DNA from: Flavobacterium endophyticum
GTDB lineage: Bacteria; Bacteroidota; Bacteroidia; Flavobacteriales; Flavobacteriaceae
Reading direction: 5' to 3'
Length of the DNA stretch: 64,000 nucleotides
NCBI RefSeq assembly: GCF_003634455.1
Contig: NZ_RBLC01000001.1
Location: 1,116,001-1,180,000, forward strand
Shown here: positions 1 through 7,925 of the stretch, in pieces
Numbering within the stretch: position 1 is the first letter of the stretch
Layout: every line of letters begins with the position of its first letter
Notes under the pieces: generated by a model
Told to the model about the DNA's origin: nothing
Database searches by the model: none
What the model saw: only the letters and a program-made list of their open reading frames with translations
Made by a program: the position numbers and the translations under genes

Positions 1-2
1 AA

Positions 3-332
3 GGCGGAAAAGACGAACTTTCGAATTCGGAGAAAATCTATGCGTACCGAGAAAATCTGGTTTCCAATCAAAGAGTCGTAACGCGTCAAGATATCATCAT
101 TCTTTGCAAGAATCATTTTGGCGATGCCATTACTAGAGTCGATGTAAAAAACGGCATACAGACGAGCTTAGACAGCAACGTGGGCTACACGCCTACCATC
201 GACATATATCTTGAACGAAAAGACAAGGAATATTATAATGAAGAAGAATGGTATTTCTTGAGCGAAGATTTAAAGTTGATGATTGAAAACCGAGCAATAA
301 ACATAGTTCCTTTCAGGATTATCTATTCTTAG
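3..332 (+). CDS. C-terminal part of an unidentified gene entering from the left, possibly a baseplate-like protein
   Basis: An open frame runs from the left edge to a TAG at 330-332 and gives 109 residues ending VPFRIIYS. No start codon is visible, so this is a 5'-truncated gene. The fragment reads as a soluble alpha/beta protein with a segment NQRVVTRQDI followed by an acidic, Tyr-rich stretch. The 'RVVTxxDI' segment recalls the C-terminal part of TssF or phage-baseplate-like proteins of contractile injection systems. That is a weak recollection from one motif and should be treated as a hint. No terminator follows it before the next gene. Confidence 0.45.
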   Translation, partial: GGKDELSNSEKIYAYRENLVSNQRVVTRQDIIILCKNHFGDAITRVDVKNGIQTSLDSNVGYTPTIDIYLERKDKEYYNEEEWYFLSEDLKLMIENRAINIVPFRIIYS

Positions 333-409
333 ACCAATAAGAATTTCGTGAAATTTATTTCATCTTGTCGTTTTTTTGTTATTTTTATAAAAAACTAAAT
401 TATAACCTT

Positions 410-799
410 ATGAAAAAACTAATTTTTACGGTAGCGATAGGCAGTATGTTACTCGCTACATCCTGCAAAAAAGAAGAAACTGTTACAACTACAGATGGTG
501 ATGGCAATACAACCGTAACAACAACGACAACCAAAAGCAATCTGGATCTCGAATTGAGTGAAAAAGCAAAAGCGAATCTGGATGAAGCCGAAAAGAAATT
601 AGCCGAAGCAAAAGCAAAAGGCGATAAAGAAGCCGAAAGAATAGCTCAAGCGGCTGTAGACAAAGCGAAAAGTGCTTGGGAAGCTACAAAAGACGGCATA
701 AAAGAAACTTCTGAAGATATTAAAGAAGGAGCAAAAAAAGCCAAAGAAGATATGAAGGAAGGCTATAACAATACTTTAGAGAAAGCTAAAGTCGAATAA
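410..799 (+). CDS. small coiled-coil lipoprotein
   Basis: A 129-residue protein. I start it at the ATG at 410 because residues 1-19 then form a lipoprotein signal peptide ending in the lipobox ATSC. The longer in-frame reading from 365 would put a non-signal extension ahead of it. After the Cys come a Thr/Val-rich linker (to about residue 38) and a highly charged Lys/Glu/Ala helix to the end. The helix has repeated KAKE / EKAK / DIKEGAKKAKED segments like LEA or apolipoprotein-type amphipathic helices. It is probably anchored to a membrane leaflet in the periplasm. Nothing points to a catalytic function. It ends in a strong bidirectional terminator shared with rpmA. Confidence 0.8.
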   Translation: MKKLIFTVAIGSMLLATSCKKEETVTTTDGDGNTTVTTTTTKSNLDLELSEKAKANLDEAEKKLAEAKAKGDKEAERIAQAAVDKAKSAWEATKDGIKETSEDIKEGAKKAKEDMKEGYNNTLEKAKVE

Positions 800-815
800 A
801 AAAGAACAACAAAAC

Positions 816-847
816 AAAAAGCCCATTCTTTCGAATGGGCTTTTTAA
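816..847. terminator. bidirectional intrinsic terminator
   Basis: Perfect 8-bp stem GCCCATTC (821-828) / GAATGGGC (833-840) with a 4-base loop, flanked by an A-run on the left and a T-run on the right. It can end both the lipoprotein gene (plus) and rpmA (minus). Confidence 0.9.
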
Positions 848-864
848 TATCAAAAATCTTGTTC

Positions 865-1125
865 TTATGCTTCAAATGGAACAACAGAAACGAAAGATTT
901 GTTATCTGATTTCTTTTGGAACTTAACAACTCCATCAACTTTTGCATGTAAAGTATGATCTTTACCCATGTAAACGTTTTCTCCTGGATTGTGTTTAGAA
1001 CCTCTTTGTCTAACGATGATGTTCCCAGCGATTGCAGCTTGACCACCATAAATCTTAACACCTAAACGTTTCGATTCTGATTCTCTACCATTCTTGGAAC
1101 TACCGACACCTTTCTTATGAGCCAT
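865..1125 (-). CDS. rpmA: 50S ribosomal protein L27
   Basis: An 86-residue protein starting [20 protein letters not shown], the characteristic L27 start, followed by the conserved [16 protein letters not shown] segment. L27 binds 23S rRNA near the peptidyl-transferase centre, and its N-terminus reaches toward the tRNA acceptor ends. Here the N-terminus is MAHKKG with no cleavable leader of the kind seen in Firmicutes. It lies 23 bases downstream of rplU in the usual rplU-rpmA operon and ends at the terminator at 816-847. Confidence 0.98.
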   Translation of the reverse strand: MAHKKGVGSSKNGRESESKRLGVKIYGGQAAIAGNIIVRQRGSKHNPGENVYMGKDHTLHAKVDGVVKFQKKSDNKSFVSVVPFEA

Positions 1126-1148
1126 GACGTATTAGTTTTAAATGTTAA

Positions 1149-1571
1149 TTATTCTTGAGTTTCTTCTTTTTTAGCCTTAGCAACTTTTTTCTTTGGAGCT
1201 TCTACTGTTTCTTCAGTTGCAGGAGCAGCTTCTTTTTTAGCAGCAGCTTTTTTTGCACCTGGAGCAGTAATTCCAGAGATTTGGATTTGAGTCAAATACT
1301 GACGGTGTCCGTTTCTCTTTTTGTAACCTTTTCTTCTTTTCTTTTTGAAAACGATTACTTTATCTCCTTTTAAGTGTTGTAACACTTTGGCTTCTACAGA
1401 AGCACCTTCTACAGCCGGGGCGCCTAAAGTGATTGTTCCGTTATCATCCAACAAAAGAACTTTTGCAAAAGAAATTGCATCTCCTTCTTTGTCAGCCAAA
1501 CGGTGAACATAAACCTTTAAGTCTTTGCTTACTTTAAATTGTTGCCCTGCTATCTCTACGATTGCGTACAT
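1149..1571 (-). CDS. rplU: 50S ribosomal protein L21 with a Lys/Ala/Glu-rich tail
   Basis: A 140-residue L21. Residues 1-103 contain the family core: MYAIVEIAGQQFKV at the start, then KVIVFKKKRRKGYKKRNGHRQ, the rRNA-binding loop. Residues 104-140 are a low-complexity extension (AKKAAAKKEAAPATEETVEAP and on) that is absent from the roughly 103-residue E. coli protein. I know similar tails from other Bacteroidota L21 proteins. It is the first gene of the rplU-rpmA operon and has a good promoter just upstream (1603-1632). Confidence 0.98.
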   Translation of the reverse strand: MYAIVEIAGQQFKVSKDLKVYVHRLADKEGDAISFAKVLLLDDNGTITLGAPAVEGASVEAKVLQHLKGDKVIVFKKKRRKGYKKRNGHRQYLTQIQISGITAPGAKKAAAKKEAAPATEETVEAPKKKVAKAKKEETQE

Positions 1572-1602
1572 AACAATGATGTTTAGTTAATTTTTAAGGA
1601 TG

Positions 1603-1632
1603 CAAATATACAATTAAATATTAATCCTGCAA
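1603..1632 (-). promoter_or_regulatory. rplU-rpmA promoter
   Basis: Read on the minus strand: TTG (1632-1630), a 19-base spacer, then TATATTTG (1610-1603). This matches the Bacteroidota -33 TTG / -7 TAnnTTTG promoter with ideal spacing. Transcription should start near 1598, giving a leader of about 27 bases before the L21 start codon. Confidence 0.7.
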
Positions 1633-1774
1633 TTCTCACGGAGAAAAAAATTTCAACCTTCAAAAAGACAGCCTTTTAGCCTCAAAAGAAGCGCTTTTGA
1701 AGGATAATCCTGAAAAGTATGGATTTAGTCCCATTAAAAAGTTATCTTTTCTTAAAAAAATCTTGAAAAAAAGT

Positions 1775-1782
1775 TACATTTG
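1775..1782 (+). promoter_or_regulatory. probable -7 element of the M16 peptidase operon
   Basis: TACATTTG matches TAnnTTTG and lies 61 bases ahead of the start codon at 1844. No TTG sits at the expected distance upstream, so only the -7 box is supported. Confidence 0.4.
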
Positions 1783-1843
1783 GCGTAACAAAACACACAT
1801 TTGACATACAAATGTCAAAATCAATAACAAATTATTAATCGTT

Positions 1844-3172
1844 ATGAAAAAATCATTAATGGCTTTGGGTTCAGTTCTCATGCTCGGAAGTGTCGCTTCA
1901 GCTCAAAAAGTAGCTTTTGAAGAATATACACTAGAAAATGGTCTTCATGTTATCTTGCATCAAGACAAATCAGCTCCAGTTGTAATTACGTCTGTAATGT
2001 ATCACGTGGGTGCAAAAGATGAAAACCCTGAAAGAACTGGTTTTGCTCACTTTTTTGAACACCTTTTATTTGAAGGAACAAAAAATATCGGTCGTGGAGA
2101 ATGGTTCAAAATCGTTTCAGGAAACGGTGGTACCAATAACGCAAATACTTCTGACGACAGAACGTACTACTATGAAATTTTCCCTTCAAACAGCCTTGAA
2201 CTAGGATTGTGGATGGAATCTGAAAGATTAATGCACCCTGTAATCAACCAGATTGGTGTTGACACTCAGAATGAAGTTGTTAAGGAAGAAAAAAGACTTC
2301 GTGTTGACAATCAGCCATACGGAAATCTTTTTACAGCTGTAAAACAAAACATGTTCAAGAAACACCCTTACCGTTGGGCTCCAATCGGTTCTATGGAACA
2401 CCTTGATGCAGCTACTTTAGAAGAATTCCAAGCGTTCAACAAAAAATTCTACGTTCCTAATAACGCAGTTCTTGTCGTGGCAGGTGATATTGATTATGCT
2501 CAAACAATTAAATGGGTAAAACAATATTTCGGTTCAATTCCAAAAGGAAAAACTGATCTTACAAAACAAACTTTTACGGAAGACCCGATCACTCAACCTA
2601 TCAAAGCAACTTACGAAGACCCGAACATTCAGCTTCCGATGTTAGTAACTGCTTACAGAACGCCATCAATGAAAACTCGTGATGCGAAAGTTTTGGATAT
2701 GATTTCTTCTATCTTGAGCGATGGAAAAAGCTCTAGATTGTACAAAAAAATCGTTGACCAAAAGAAAATGGCTCTAGAAATTGGCGCATTCAACTACAGC
2801 CAAGAAGACTACGGCGTTTACTTCATCTACGGTTTGCCAATGGGAGATGCTACGCTTGAAAGTCTTACTAAAGAAATTGATGAGGAAGTTACAAAACTTC
2901 AGACTGAATTGATTTCTGAGAAAGATTTCCAAAAACTGCAAAACAAATTTGAGAATCAATATGTAAACAGCAACTCTTCTGTTGAAGGAATTGCCGAAAA
3001 TCTAGCTACATACTATTTGCTTTATGGCGACATCAACTTGATCAACACAGAGAACGAAATCTACCGTTCTATCACTCGTGAAGAAATCAGAGACGTTGCA
3101 AAAAAATACTTGAACCCAAACCAAAGATTGATTTTGGATTACGTACCAGCAAAAGACAAAGCTCAAAACTAA
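1844..3172 (+). CDS. M16 family zinc metallopeptidase, active subunit
   Basis: A 442-residue secreted protein. Residues 1-20 form a signal peptide ending in ASA before Gln. The inverted zinc motif HxxEH is intact as HFFEH (residues 69-73) in the context GFAHFFEHLLFEGT. A downstream Glu in NEVVKEEKRLR supplies the third ligand. The C-terminal half is the usual M16 non-catalytic domain. The family (pitrilysin / processing peptidase) degrades peptides in a clam-shell chamber made from two half-proteins, and the next gene, 10 bases downstream, encodes the other half. The pair is expected to act in the periplasm on peptides or misfolded fragments. Confidence 0.95.
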   Translation: MKKSLMALGSVLMLGSVASAQKVAFEEYTLENGLHVILHQDKSAPVVITSVMYHVGAKDENPERTGFAHFFEHLLFEGTKNIGRGEWFKIVSGNGGTNNANTSDDRTYYYEIFPSNSLELGLWMESERLMHPVINQIGVDTQNEVVKEEKRLRVDNQPYGNLFTAVKQNMFKKHPYRWAPIGSMEHLDAATLEEFQAFNKKFYVPNNAVLVVAGDIDYAQTIKWVKQYFGSIPKGKTDLTKQTFTEDPITQPIKATYEDPNIQLPMLVTAYRTPSMKTRDAKVLDMISSILSDGKSSRLYKKIVDQKKMALEIGAFNYSQEDYGVYFIYGLPMGDATLESLTKEIDEEVTKLQTELISEKDFQKLQNKFENQYVNSNSSVEGIAENLATYYLLYGDINLINTENEIYRSITREEIRDVAKKYLNPNQRLILDYVPAKDKAQN

Positions 3173-3182
3173 GATATACATC

Positions 3183-5225
3183 ATGAAAAAAACAATATTC
3201 ATTTTATCAAGCTTGTTTTTAACAGTAATTATGCAAGCACAAGACAGACCACAGCCAAAACCAGGTCCAGCTCCAGTTATCAATATCGGGAAACCTGAGA
3301 CTTTTGAATTGAAAAACGGATTGAAAGTAATGGTTGTCGAAAACAACAAGCTTCCAAGAGTTTCTTATAACCTGACATTAGACAATGCTCCTTATGCAGA
3401 AGGCGACAAAAAAGGAGTTGCTGACATTACAAGCGCATTGATCGGAAGCGGTACTAAAAAAATGTCTAAAGACGTTTTCAACGAAGAAGTTGACTTTTTA
3501 GGAGCGAACATCGGATTCAACTCTAACGGAGCTTATGCTTCTGGGCTTTCTAAATATTCTGACAGAATCCTTGAATTGATGGCCGACGGAGCCCTAAACT
3601 CTGTTTTCACTCAAGAAGAATTCGACAAAGAAAAAGCAAAACTTATTGAAGGTCTTAAAACGCAAGAGAAAAGTGTTCAAGCTGTAGCTTCAAGAGTTGA
3701 GGACGTTTTGGTATACGGAAAAAACCATCCAAACGGAGAATACCTTACAGAAGAAGTAATCAACAAAGTAACTTTAAATGATGCCATCTTAAACTACAAT
3801 ACCTATTACGTGCCTGCAAATGCATACCTAGTTGTTATTGGAGATGTAAAATTCAAAGACGTTAAGAAAGCAGTTGAGAAATATTTCGGTTCATGGAAAA
3901 AAGCAAGCGCTCCTGCAGTGACTTACTCAGATCCAAAAGACGTTCAATACACTCAAATCAACTTTGTAGACATGCCTAATGCAGTTCAATCAGAAATTGC
4001 TTTGGTAAATGTTTCTAACCTTAAAATGACTGATAAAGATTATTTCGCAGTTCTTTTGGCAAACCAAGTTATCGGAGGAGATTTCAACAGCTACCTTAAC
4101 ATGAACTTGAGAGAGGCTCACGGATGGACTTACGGCGCTCGCTCTAGCATCCGCGGTGACAAATATGTTGGAAAATTCAAATCGAATACTCAAGTTAGAA
4201 ATGCTGTAACAGACAGTGCCGTAGTTGAATTCTTCAAAGAATTGAAAAGAATCAGAACGGAGAAAGTAGCTCCAGATATGTTGAAAAACGTAAAAGCGGG
4301 TTATGTTGGAAATTTTGTAATGCAAATCCAAAAACCTGGAACTGTAGCACGTTATGCTTTATTGACTAAAACACAAGGTCTTCCAGCTGATTTCTACGAA
4401 AACTATATCAAAAACATCAATGCTGTAACTGCAGATGATATCATGAGAGTAGCAAATAAATACTTCCTTGCCGACAACACAAGAGTTGTAATTACAGGAA
4501 AAGGAAGCGAAGTATTGCCAGGTCTTGAAAAATTAGGAATCCCAATGTTCTATTTTGATAAATTCGGAAACCCGATAGAAAAACCAGTTGCTAAAAAAGA
4601 AGTTCCTGCTGGAGTAACTGCTAAAACAGTTTTTGAAAACTATATCAAAGCTATCGGTGGTGATAAAAACGCAAAAGCGGTAAAAACTGTATTCTCTACT
4701 TTAACTGGAAATGTTCAAGGGATTGCAGTAACTATGACTAGAAAATCTTCTGCTAGCGGTAAAAAAGCTGACGAAGTTACAGGCATGGGACAAACATTAA
4801 GCAAAGAAGTTTTTGACGGAACAAAAGGATACGAGTCTGCTCAAGGTCAAAAACAAGACTACGATGCGGCTAAAATTGCTGATGCTAAATTCTACGCTGC
4901 TCCTTTCCCAGAATTGACTTTGGCTTCAAAACCAGGAATCACATTATCTGGAATCGAATCAATTGATGGAAAAGACGCTTATGCAATCAAAGACGGTAAA
5001 AAGACGCTTTTCTACGATGTAAAAACAGGATTGAAAATTGCAGAATCAAACGTTGAAGAAGCACAAGGACAGCAAATGACACAATTAGTTACATTCTCTG
5101 ACTACAAAGATGTAAAAGGCGTGAAAGTTCCTTTCAAAACAGTTTTGAACGTTGGTATCGAAATCGAATTAACAGCTTCTGATGTAAAAATCAACGAAGG
5201 TGTTTCTGAAACAGATTTCAAATAA
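3183..5225 (+). CDS. M16 family peptidase, inactive partner with C-terminal LolA-like domain
   Basis: A 680-residue protein with a signal peptide (residues 1-19, ending MQAQ) and two M16 domains to about residue 450. At the place where HxxEH should be, the sequence reads GVADITSALIGSGT, so the zinc site is lost. The second domain keeps GWTYGARSS, the Arg/Tyr region that completes the active site of the partner. This is the usual active/inactive M16 pairing. Residues from about 470 to 680 form an extra domain (AIGGDKNAKAVKTV... and ...VPFKTVLN) that resembles the lipoprotein-sorting (LolA-like) fold found on several Bacteroidota M16 proteins. It is co-transcribed with the active subunit. Confidence 0.93.
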   Translation: MKKTIFILSSLFLTVIMQAQDRPQPKPGPAPVINIGKPETFELKNGLKVMVVENNKLPRVSYNLTLDNAPYAEGDKKGVADITSALIGSGTKKMSKDVFNEEVDFLGANIGFNSNGAYASGLSKYSDRILELMADGALNSVFTQEEFDKEKAKLIEGLKTQEKSVQAVASRVEDVLVYGKNHPNGEYLTEEVINKVTLNDAILNYNTYYVPANAYLVVIGDVKFKDVKKAVEKYFGSWKKASAPAVTYSDPKDVQYTQINFVDMPNAVQSEIALVNVSNLKMTDKDYFAVLLANQVIGGDFNSYLNMNLREAHGWTYGARSSIRGDKYVGKFKSNTQVRNAVTDSAVVEFFKELKRIRTEKVAPDMLKNVKAGYVGNFVMQIQKPGTVARYALLTKTQGLPADFYENYIKNINAVTADDIMRVANKYFLADNTRVVITGKGSEVLPGLEKLGIPMFYFDKFGNPIEKPVAKKEVPAGVTAKTVFENYIKAIGGDKNAKAVKTVFSTLTGNVQGIAVTMTRKSSASGKKADEVTGMGQTLSKEVFDGTKGYESAQGQKQDYDAAKIADAKFYAAPFPELTLASKPGITLSGIESIDGKDAYAIKDGKKTLFYDVKTGLKIAESNVEEAQGQQMTQLVTFSDYKDVKGVKVPFKTVLNVGIEIELTASDVKINEGVSETDFK

Positions 5226-5246
5226 TCAAACTCAAGCATAAAAAGT

Positions 5247-5273
5247 AAAGGCTGTCAGAAATGACAGCCTTTT
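5247..5273. terminator. bidirectional intrinsic terminator
   Basis: Stem AAAGGCTGTCA (5247-5257), loop GAAA, then TGACAGCCTTT with a following T-run. It separates the converging M16 operon and the EamA transporter gene. Confidence 0.9.
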
Positions 5274-5282
5274 TTCATTTAG

Positions 5283-6149
5283 CTATTTCCTAGCCGACAG
5301 ATAAACTCCAATCAAGACAATAAAAGCACCCAAAGCTTGAACCAAAGTCAGGCTCTCGCCATCTAAAATTCCCCAAACGCAAGCCACTACAGGCAGCATA
5401 TACGTAACTGAAGAAGCAAAAATTGGCGATGAAATGTGTATCAGCTTAAAATAAATCACATTCGCAACACAGGTCCCAAAAACAGCCAAGACTCCGACAA
5501 AAAGCATTGATGTTTTTACGTTCGGAAGATGTGCCACTTCAAAGAAATTCGAACAGCACAAAATAATAAAAGCCGGAATCAGCAGAACCGTAAAATTGCC
5601 GACTGTAATACTTAACGGATTCAGATCTGAAAGATATTTTTTAATCAAGTTTACATTAATAGCATAGCAGATTGCGCCGCAAATTGCCAAAGTAGCAAAC
5701 CAATAATTCTGTCCGGGATGATTGACGGCACCGTTTAAGATCAGCAAAGCGCTTCCAAGCAAACCAATTATAACGCCGAAAACCTGCCTCCTTTGAAAAC
5801 TCAGTCCAAAAACCAAGGCACCTAAAACAAGAGTCCCCAATGGTGTCAACGAATTTAAGATAGCACTGATCGAACTGTCAATCTGCGTCTGAGCGATGGA
5901 AAAAAGATAAGCTGGAAAAAATGTCCCCATCATGGCAGTCAAAGCGATATATTTCCATTGATGCTGTTTGATATTCTTTAGGCTTCTAAAGCCAACAGAC
6001 AGCAAAAAAACAGCAGCAAAAATCATACGCAGCGACCCCAATTGAAAAGGCGTCAATCCAACCAAACCTCTTTTTATAAGGATAAAAGAACTTCCCCAAA
6101 TCAAGGAAAGAAAAATCAAGAAAAACCATTTGGACTGGATTGCTTTCAT
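5283..6149 (-). CDS. EamA/DMT-family transporter
   Basis: A 288-residue membrane protein with about ten hydrophobic segments in two repeated halves, typical of the drug/metabolite (EamA) exporter family. The N-terminal signature is LIWGSSFILIKRGL, and the second half contains the matching TYMLPVVACVWGIL. I place the start at the ATG at 6149. An upstream in-frame TTG at 6170 would add only seven polar residues. The substrate cannot be deduced, since members export amino acids, metabolites or drugs. It is a single-gene unit with no functional link to its neighbours. Confidence 0.9.
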   Translation of the reverse strand: MKAIQSKWFFLIFLSLIWGSSFILIKRGLVGLTPFQLGSLRMIFAAVFLLSVGFRSLKNIKQHQWKYIALTAMMGTFFPAYLFSIAQTQIDSSISAILNSLTPLGTLVLGALVFGLSFQRRQVFGVIIGLLGSALLILNGAVNHPGQNYWFATLAICGAICYAINVNLIKKYLSDLNPLSITVGNFTVLLIPAFIILCCSNFFEVAHLPNVKTSMLFVGVLAVFGTCVANVIYFKLIHISSPIFASSVTYMLPVVACVWGILDGESLTLVQALGAFIVLIGVYLSARK

Positions 6150-6210
6150 AGCTATTATTTTGTTGCCCAAAATTCTGCTATTTTAATGAATTTCAGGTTT
6201 CTTTTTTTAT

Positions 6211-6218
6211 TAATTTTG
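6211..6218 (+). promoter_or_regulatory. probable -7 element for the HMA-domain lipoprotein
   Basis: TAATTTTG matches TAnnTTTG 53 bases upstream of the start codon at 6271. No clear TTG is found at the -33 distance. Confidence 0.4.
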
Positions 6219-6270
6219 TAAACCTTTATAAGTCAAAGGAATTGTTAATTCAAATTTTAAACACAATACT

Positions 6271-6819
6271 ATGAATTTCTCAAAATCATTATTAGTCCTT
6301 GCACTATCTGGAATCATGTTCGTTAGCTGCAAGAACGAGCCAAAAGCAACAGAAGCTGGAGAGCCAACAGAAACTGCAAAAGATTCAACAGCTGAAAAAA
6401 CAACTGCTGCCAATCTTCAGACAGCAAGCTTCCAAATTGATGGCATGTCTTGTGCTGTAGGATGCGCAAAAACAATCGAGAAAAAACTGGCCAGCCTTGA
6501 CGGAGTGCAAGAGGCTAAAGTTGACTTCGAGAAAAAAACAGCAACCGTAGCTTATGACGCGGCAAAACAGACTCCTGAAACATTAGTAGAAACAGTAGAA
6601 GCTGTTGCTGGCGGCGAAACCTATAAAGTTTCAAATGTAAAATCGTCTGGAGACAAAGCAATGCTTTACAAAGAGAAAGAAAAGGAAAAAGAGAAAAAGA
6701 AAAAAGACGACAAAAAAGCTTCTTGCCACGATGAGAAATCAAAAGATGCAAAAGCTGGCGGATGCTGCTCAGGAAAAAAATCTTGCTCAGCTGATGAGAA
6801 AAAAGCAAAAAGCGCTTAG
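6271..6819 (+). CDS. lipoprotein with heavy-metal-associated domain and Cys/Lys-rich tail
   Basis: A 182-residue protein. Residues 1-20 are a lipoprotein signal with lipobox FVSC. Residues about 50-118 form an HMA (copper-chaperone-like) fold: FQIDGMSCAVGCAKTIEKKL, then the VEAKVDFEKKTATVAYD type strand-helix pattern. The metal loop is M-x-C-x3-C (GMSCAVGC), one residue longer than the usual MxCxxC of CopZ and Atx1. A Lys/Glu run follows (about 130-148), then a tail with about five Cys (SCHDEK, GGCCSGKKSCS) that could bind further metal. It is probably a periplasm-exposed metal-binding lipoprotein. No transporter lies next to it. Confidence 0.85.
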   Translation: MNFSKSLLVLALSGIMFVSCKNEPKATEAGEPTETAKDSTAEKTTAANLQTASFQIDGMSCAVGCAKTIEKKLASLDGVQEAKVDFEKKTATVAYDAAKQTPETLVETVEAVAGGETYKVSNVKSSGDKAMLYKEKEKEKEKKKKDDKKASCHDEKSKDAKAGGCCSGKKSCSADEKKAKSA

Positions 6820-6839
6820 GTCTTGGCCCATATACAAAT

Positions 6840-6870
6840 AAAAAGAGAACCGATTTGGTTCTCTTTTTTT
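6840..6870. terminator. bidirectional intrinsic terminator
   Basis: Perfect stem AAAAGAGAACC (6841-6851) / GGTTCTCTTTT (6857-6867) with loop GATTT and a following T-run. It lies between the HMA lipoprotein (plus) and gldD (minus, its stop codon region overlaps). Confidence 0.9.
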
Positions 6871-7435
6871 ATTGTTTCCATCGTAAGGTTTCCATTAAGA
6901 CCTGCATGTCATTCTTGACATAACTCGAAGCAGGCATTATCGAATCAAAGTTGGGCTTTGCATAAAAATATACCGAACCCGTCACAAAATGCCTAGTACT
7001 GTCAGTAGCATAAAACAGTGCATTAGTAGCCGCATTGCCTCCTACCTTATAAAACATACCATACACTTTATTCTTTTCATTTATGAAAGGCTGCTCCATA
7101 ATATCATCTGCCTTAATTGTATGCTTGTAAGTCAGAGTCTGGGCATCTCTTAAATGCGCTTCGATATCATTTTTTACCGGCTTGTACGTCAGATAAATGG
7201 TAGCTTTCATTTTAGGATAGCTGATCGTAAAATTACAAGTTCCTTTATCTGAAATAACAGCATCCTCGTTCATATCAAATGTAAAAGGGCAATTATTTTC
7301 AAAATGCACGTATTCAGCCATAGGATATTCCAGCCTTAACTGGCCAGCAGGTTTTGGAACTGTATCATTTTGGCAGCTAAATACCGAAACGACAATAAAT
7401 CCAGAAATTAAAAGTGCTATACTTTTCCTAAACAT
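6869..7435 (-). CDS. gldD: gliding motility lipoprotein GldD
   Basis: A 188-residue lipoprotein with lipobox VFSC at residues 18-21, followed by the GldD hallmark PKPAGQLRLEYPMAEY and later KATIYLTYKPV and GNAATNALFYATDS. GldD is required for gliding in Flavobacterium johnsoniae and is linked to function or stability of the type IX secretion/gliding machinery. It starts 2 bases after the ssb stop codon, so the two are probably co-transcribed. In the relatives I remember, gldE sits between ssb and gldD or beside gldD. It is absent here. Confidence 0.95.
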   Translation of the reverse strand: MFRKSIALLISGFIVVSVFSCQNDTVPKPAGQLRLEYPMAEYVHFENNCPFTFDMNEDAVISDKGTCNFTISYPKMKATIYLTYKPVKNDIEAHLRDAQTLTYKHTIKADDIMEQPFINEKNKVYGMFYKVGGNAATNALFYATDSTRHFVTGSVYFYAKPNFDSIMPASSYVKNDMQVLMETLRWKQ

Positions 7436-7437
7436 TA

Positions 7438-7866
7438 TTAGTATTGAAGATCTTCTTCTTGGGAGCTTGAATCAAAATTAGCAGATTTTACATCAACTGA
7501 GGATCCTTGTTTTCCAGCATCAATATCTTTCTTTGTGGTCAAGAAAGTAAATTCAGTTACCTGAATTTCTGTGGTGTATTTTGTAATGCCTTCTTCAGTC
7601 TGCCATTGACGGGATTTTATTCTTCCTTCAACGTATATCTTGTCTCCTTTGGACAGATATTTTTCGCAGATTTCGGCGGCTTTGTTACGAACAACGAGAT
7701 TATGCCATTCGGTAGAAGCAATCTTTTCATTAGTTTGCTTGTTTATGTAAATCTCATTTGTTGCAAGGGGAAATCTGCCGATGCAGTTACCGCCTTCAAA
7801 ATAGTGCATTTTGACATCATCGCCTAAATGTCCTATCAAAATCACTTTATTTAACGTACCATTCAT
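7438..7866 (-). CDS. ssb: single-stranded DNA-binding protein
   Basis: A 142-residue SSB starting MNGTLNKVILIGHLGDDVKM, with the OB-fold features RFPLATNE, EWHNLVV and GDKIYVEGRI. It ends in the acidic tip DSSSQEEDLQY, which lacks the classical DDDIPF but is acidic with a terminal aromatic. I start at 7866 because the ten residues available upstream (from 7896) precede the conserved family start and overlap the -7 box at 7894-7901. It is probably a chromosome-encoded SSB paralogue tied to the mutY-gldD locus. It binds ssDNA in replication and repair. Confidence 0.95.
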   Translation of the reverse strand: MNGTLNKVILIGHLGDDVKMHYFEGGNCIGRFPLATNEIYINKQTNEKIASTEWHNLVVRNKAAEICEKYLSKGDKIYVEGRIKSRQWQTEEGITKYTTEIQVTEFTFLTTKKDIDAGKQGSSVDVKSANFDSSSQEEDLQY

Positions 7867-7893
7867 TTTTCGTGGGGAGTTAGTAGAAACCTT

Positions 7894-7901
7894 CAAATAT
7901 A
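7894..7901 (-). promoter_or_regulatory. probable -7 element for ssb-gldD
   Basis: On the minus strand this reads TATATTTG, matching TAnnTTTG, 28 bases upstream of the SSB ATG at 7866. No TTG is present at ideal spacing. It supports the shorter ssb start. Confidence 0.5.
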
Positions 7902-7925
7902 ATAATTTCTATCAAATTTGGCTTA

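Noticed and set aside
786-1061. 91-residue minus-strand ORF over rpmA
   Set aside because: It overlaps L27 in another frame and includes the terminator; L27 is unmistakable.
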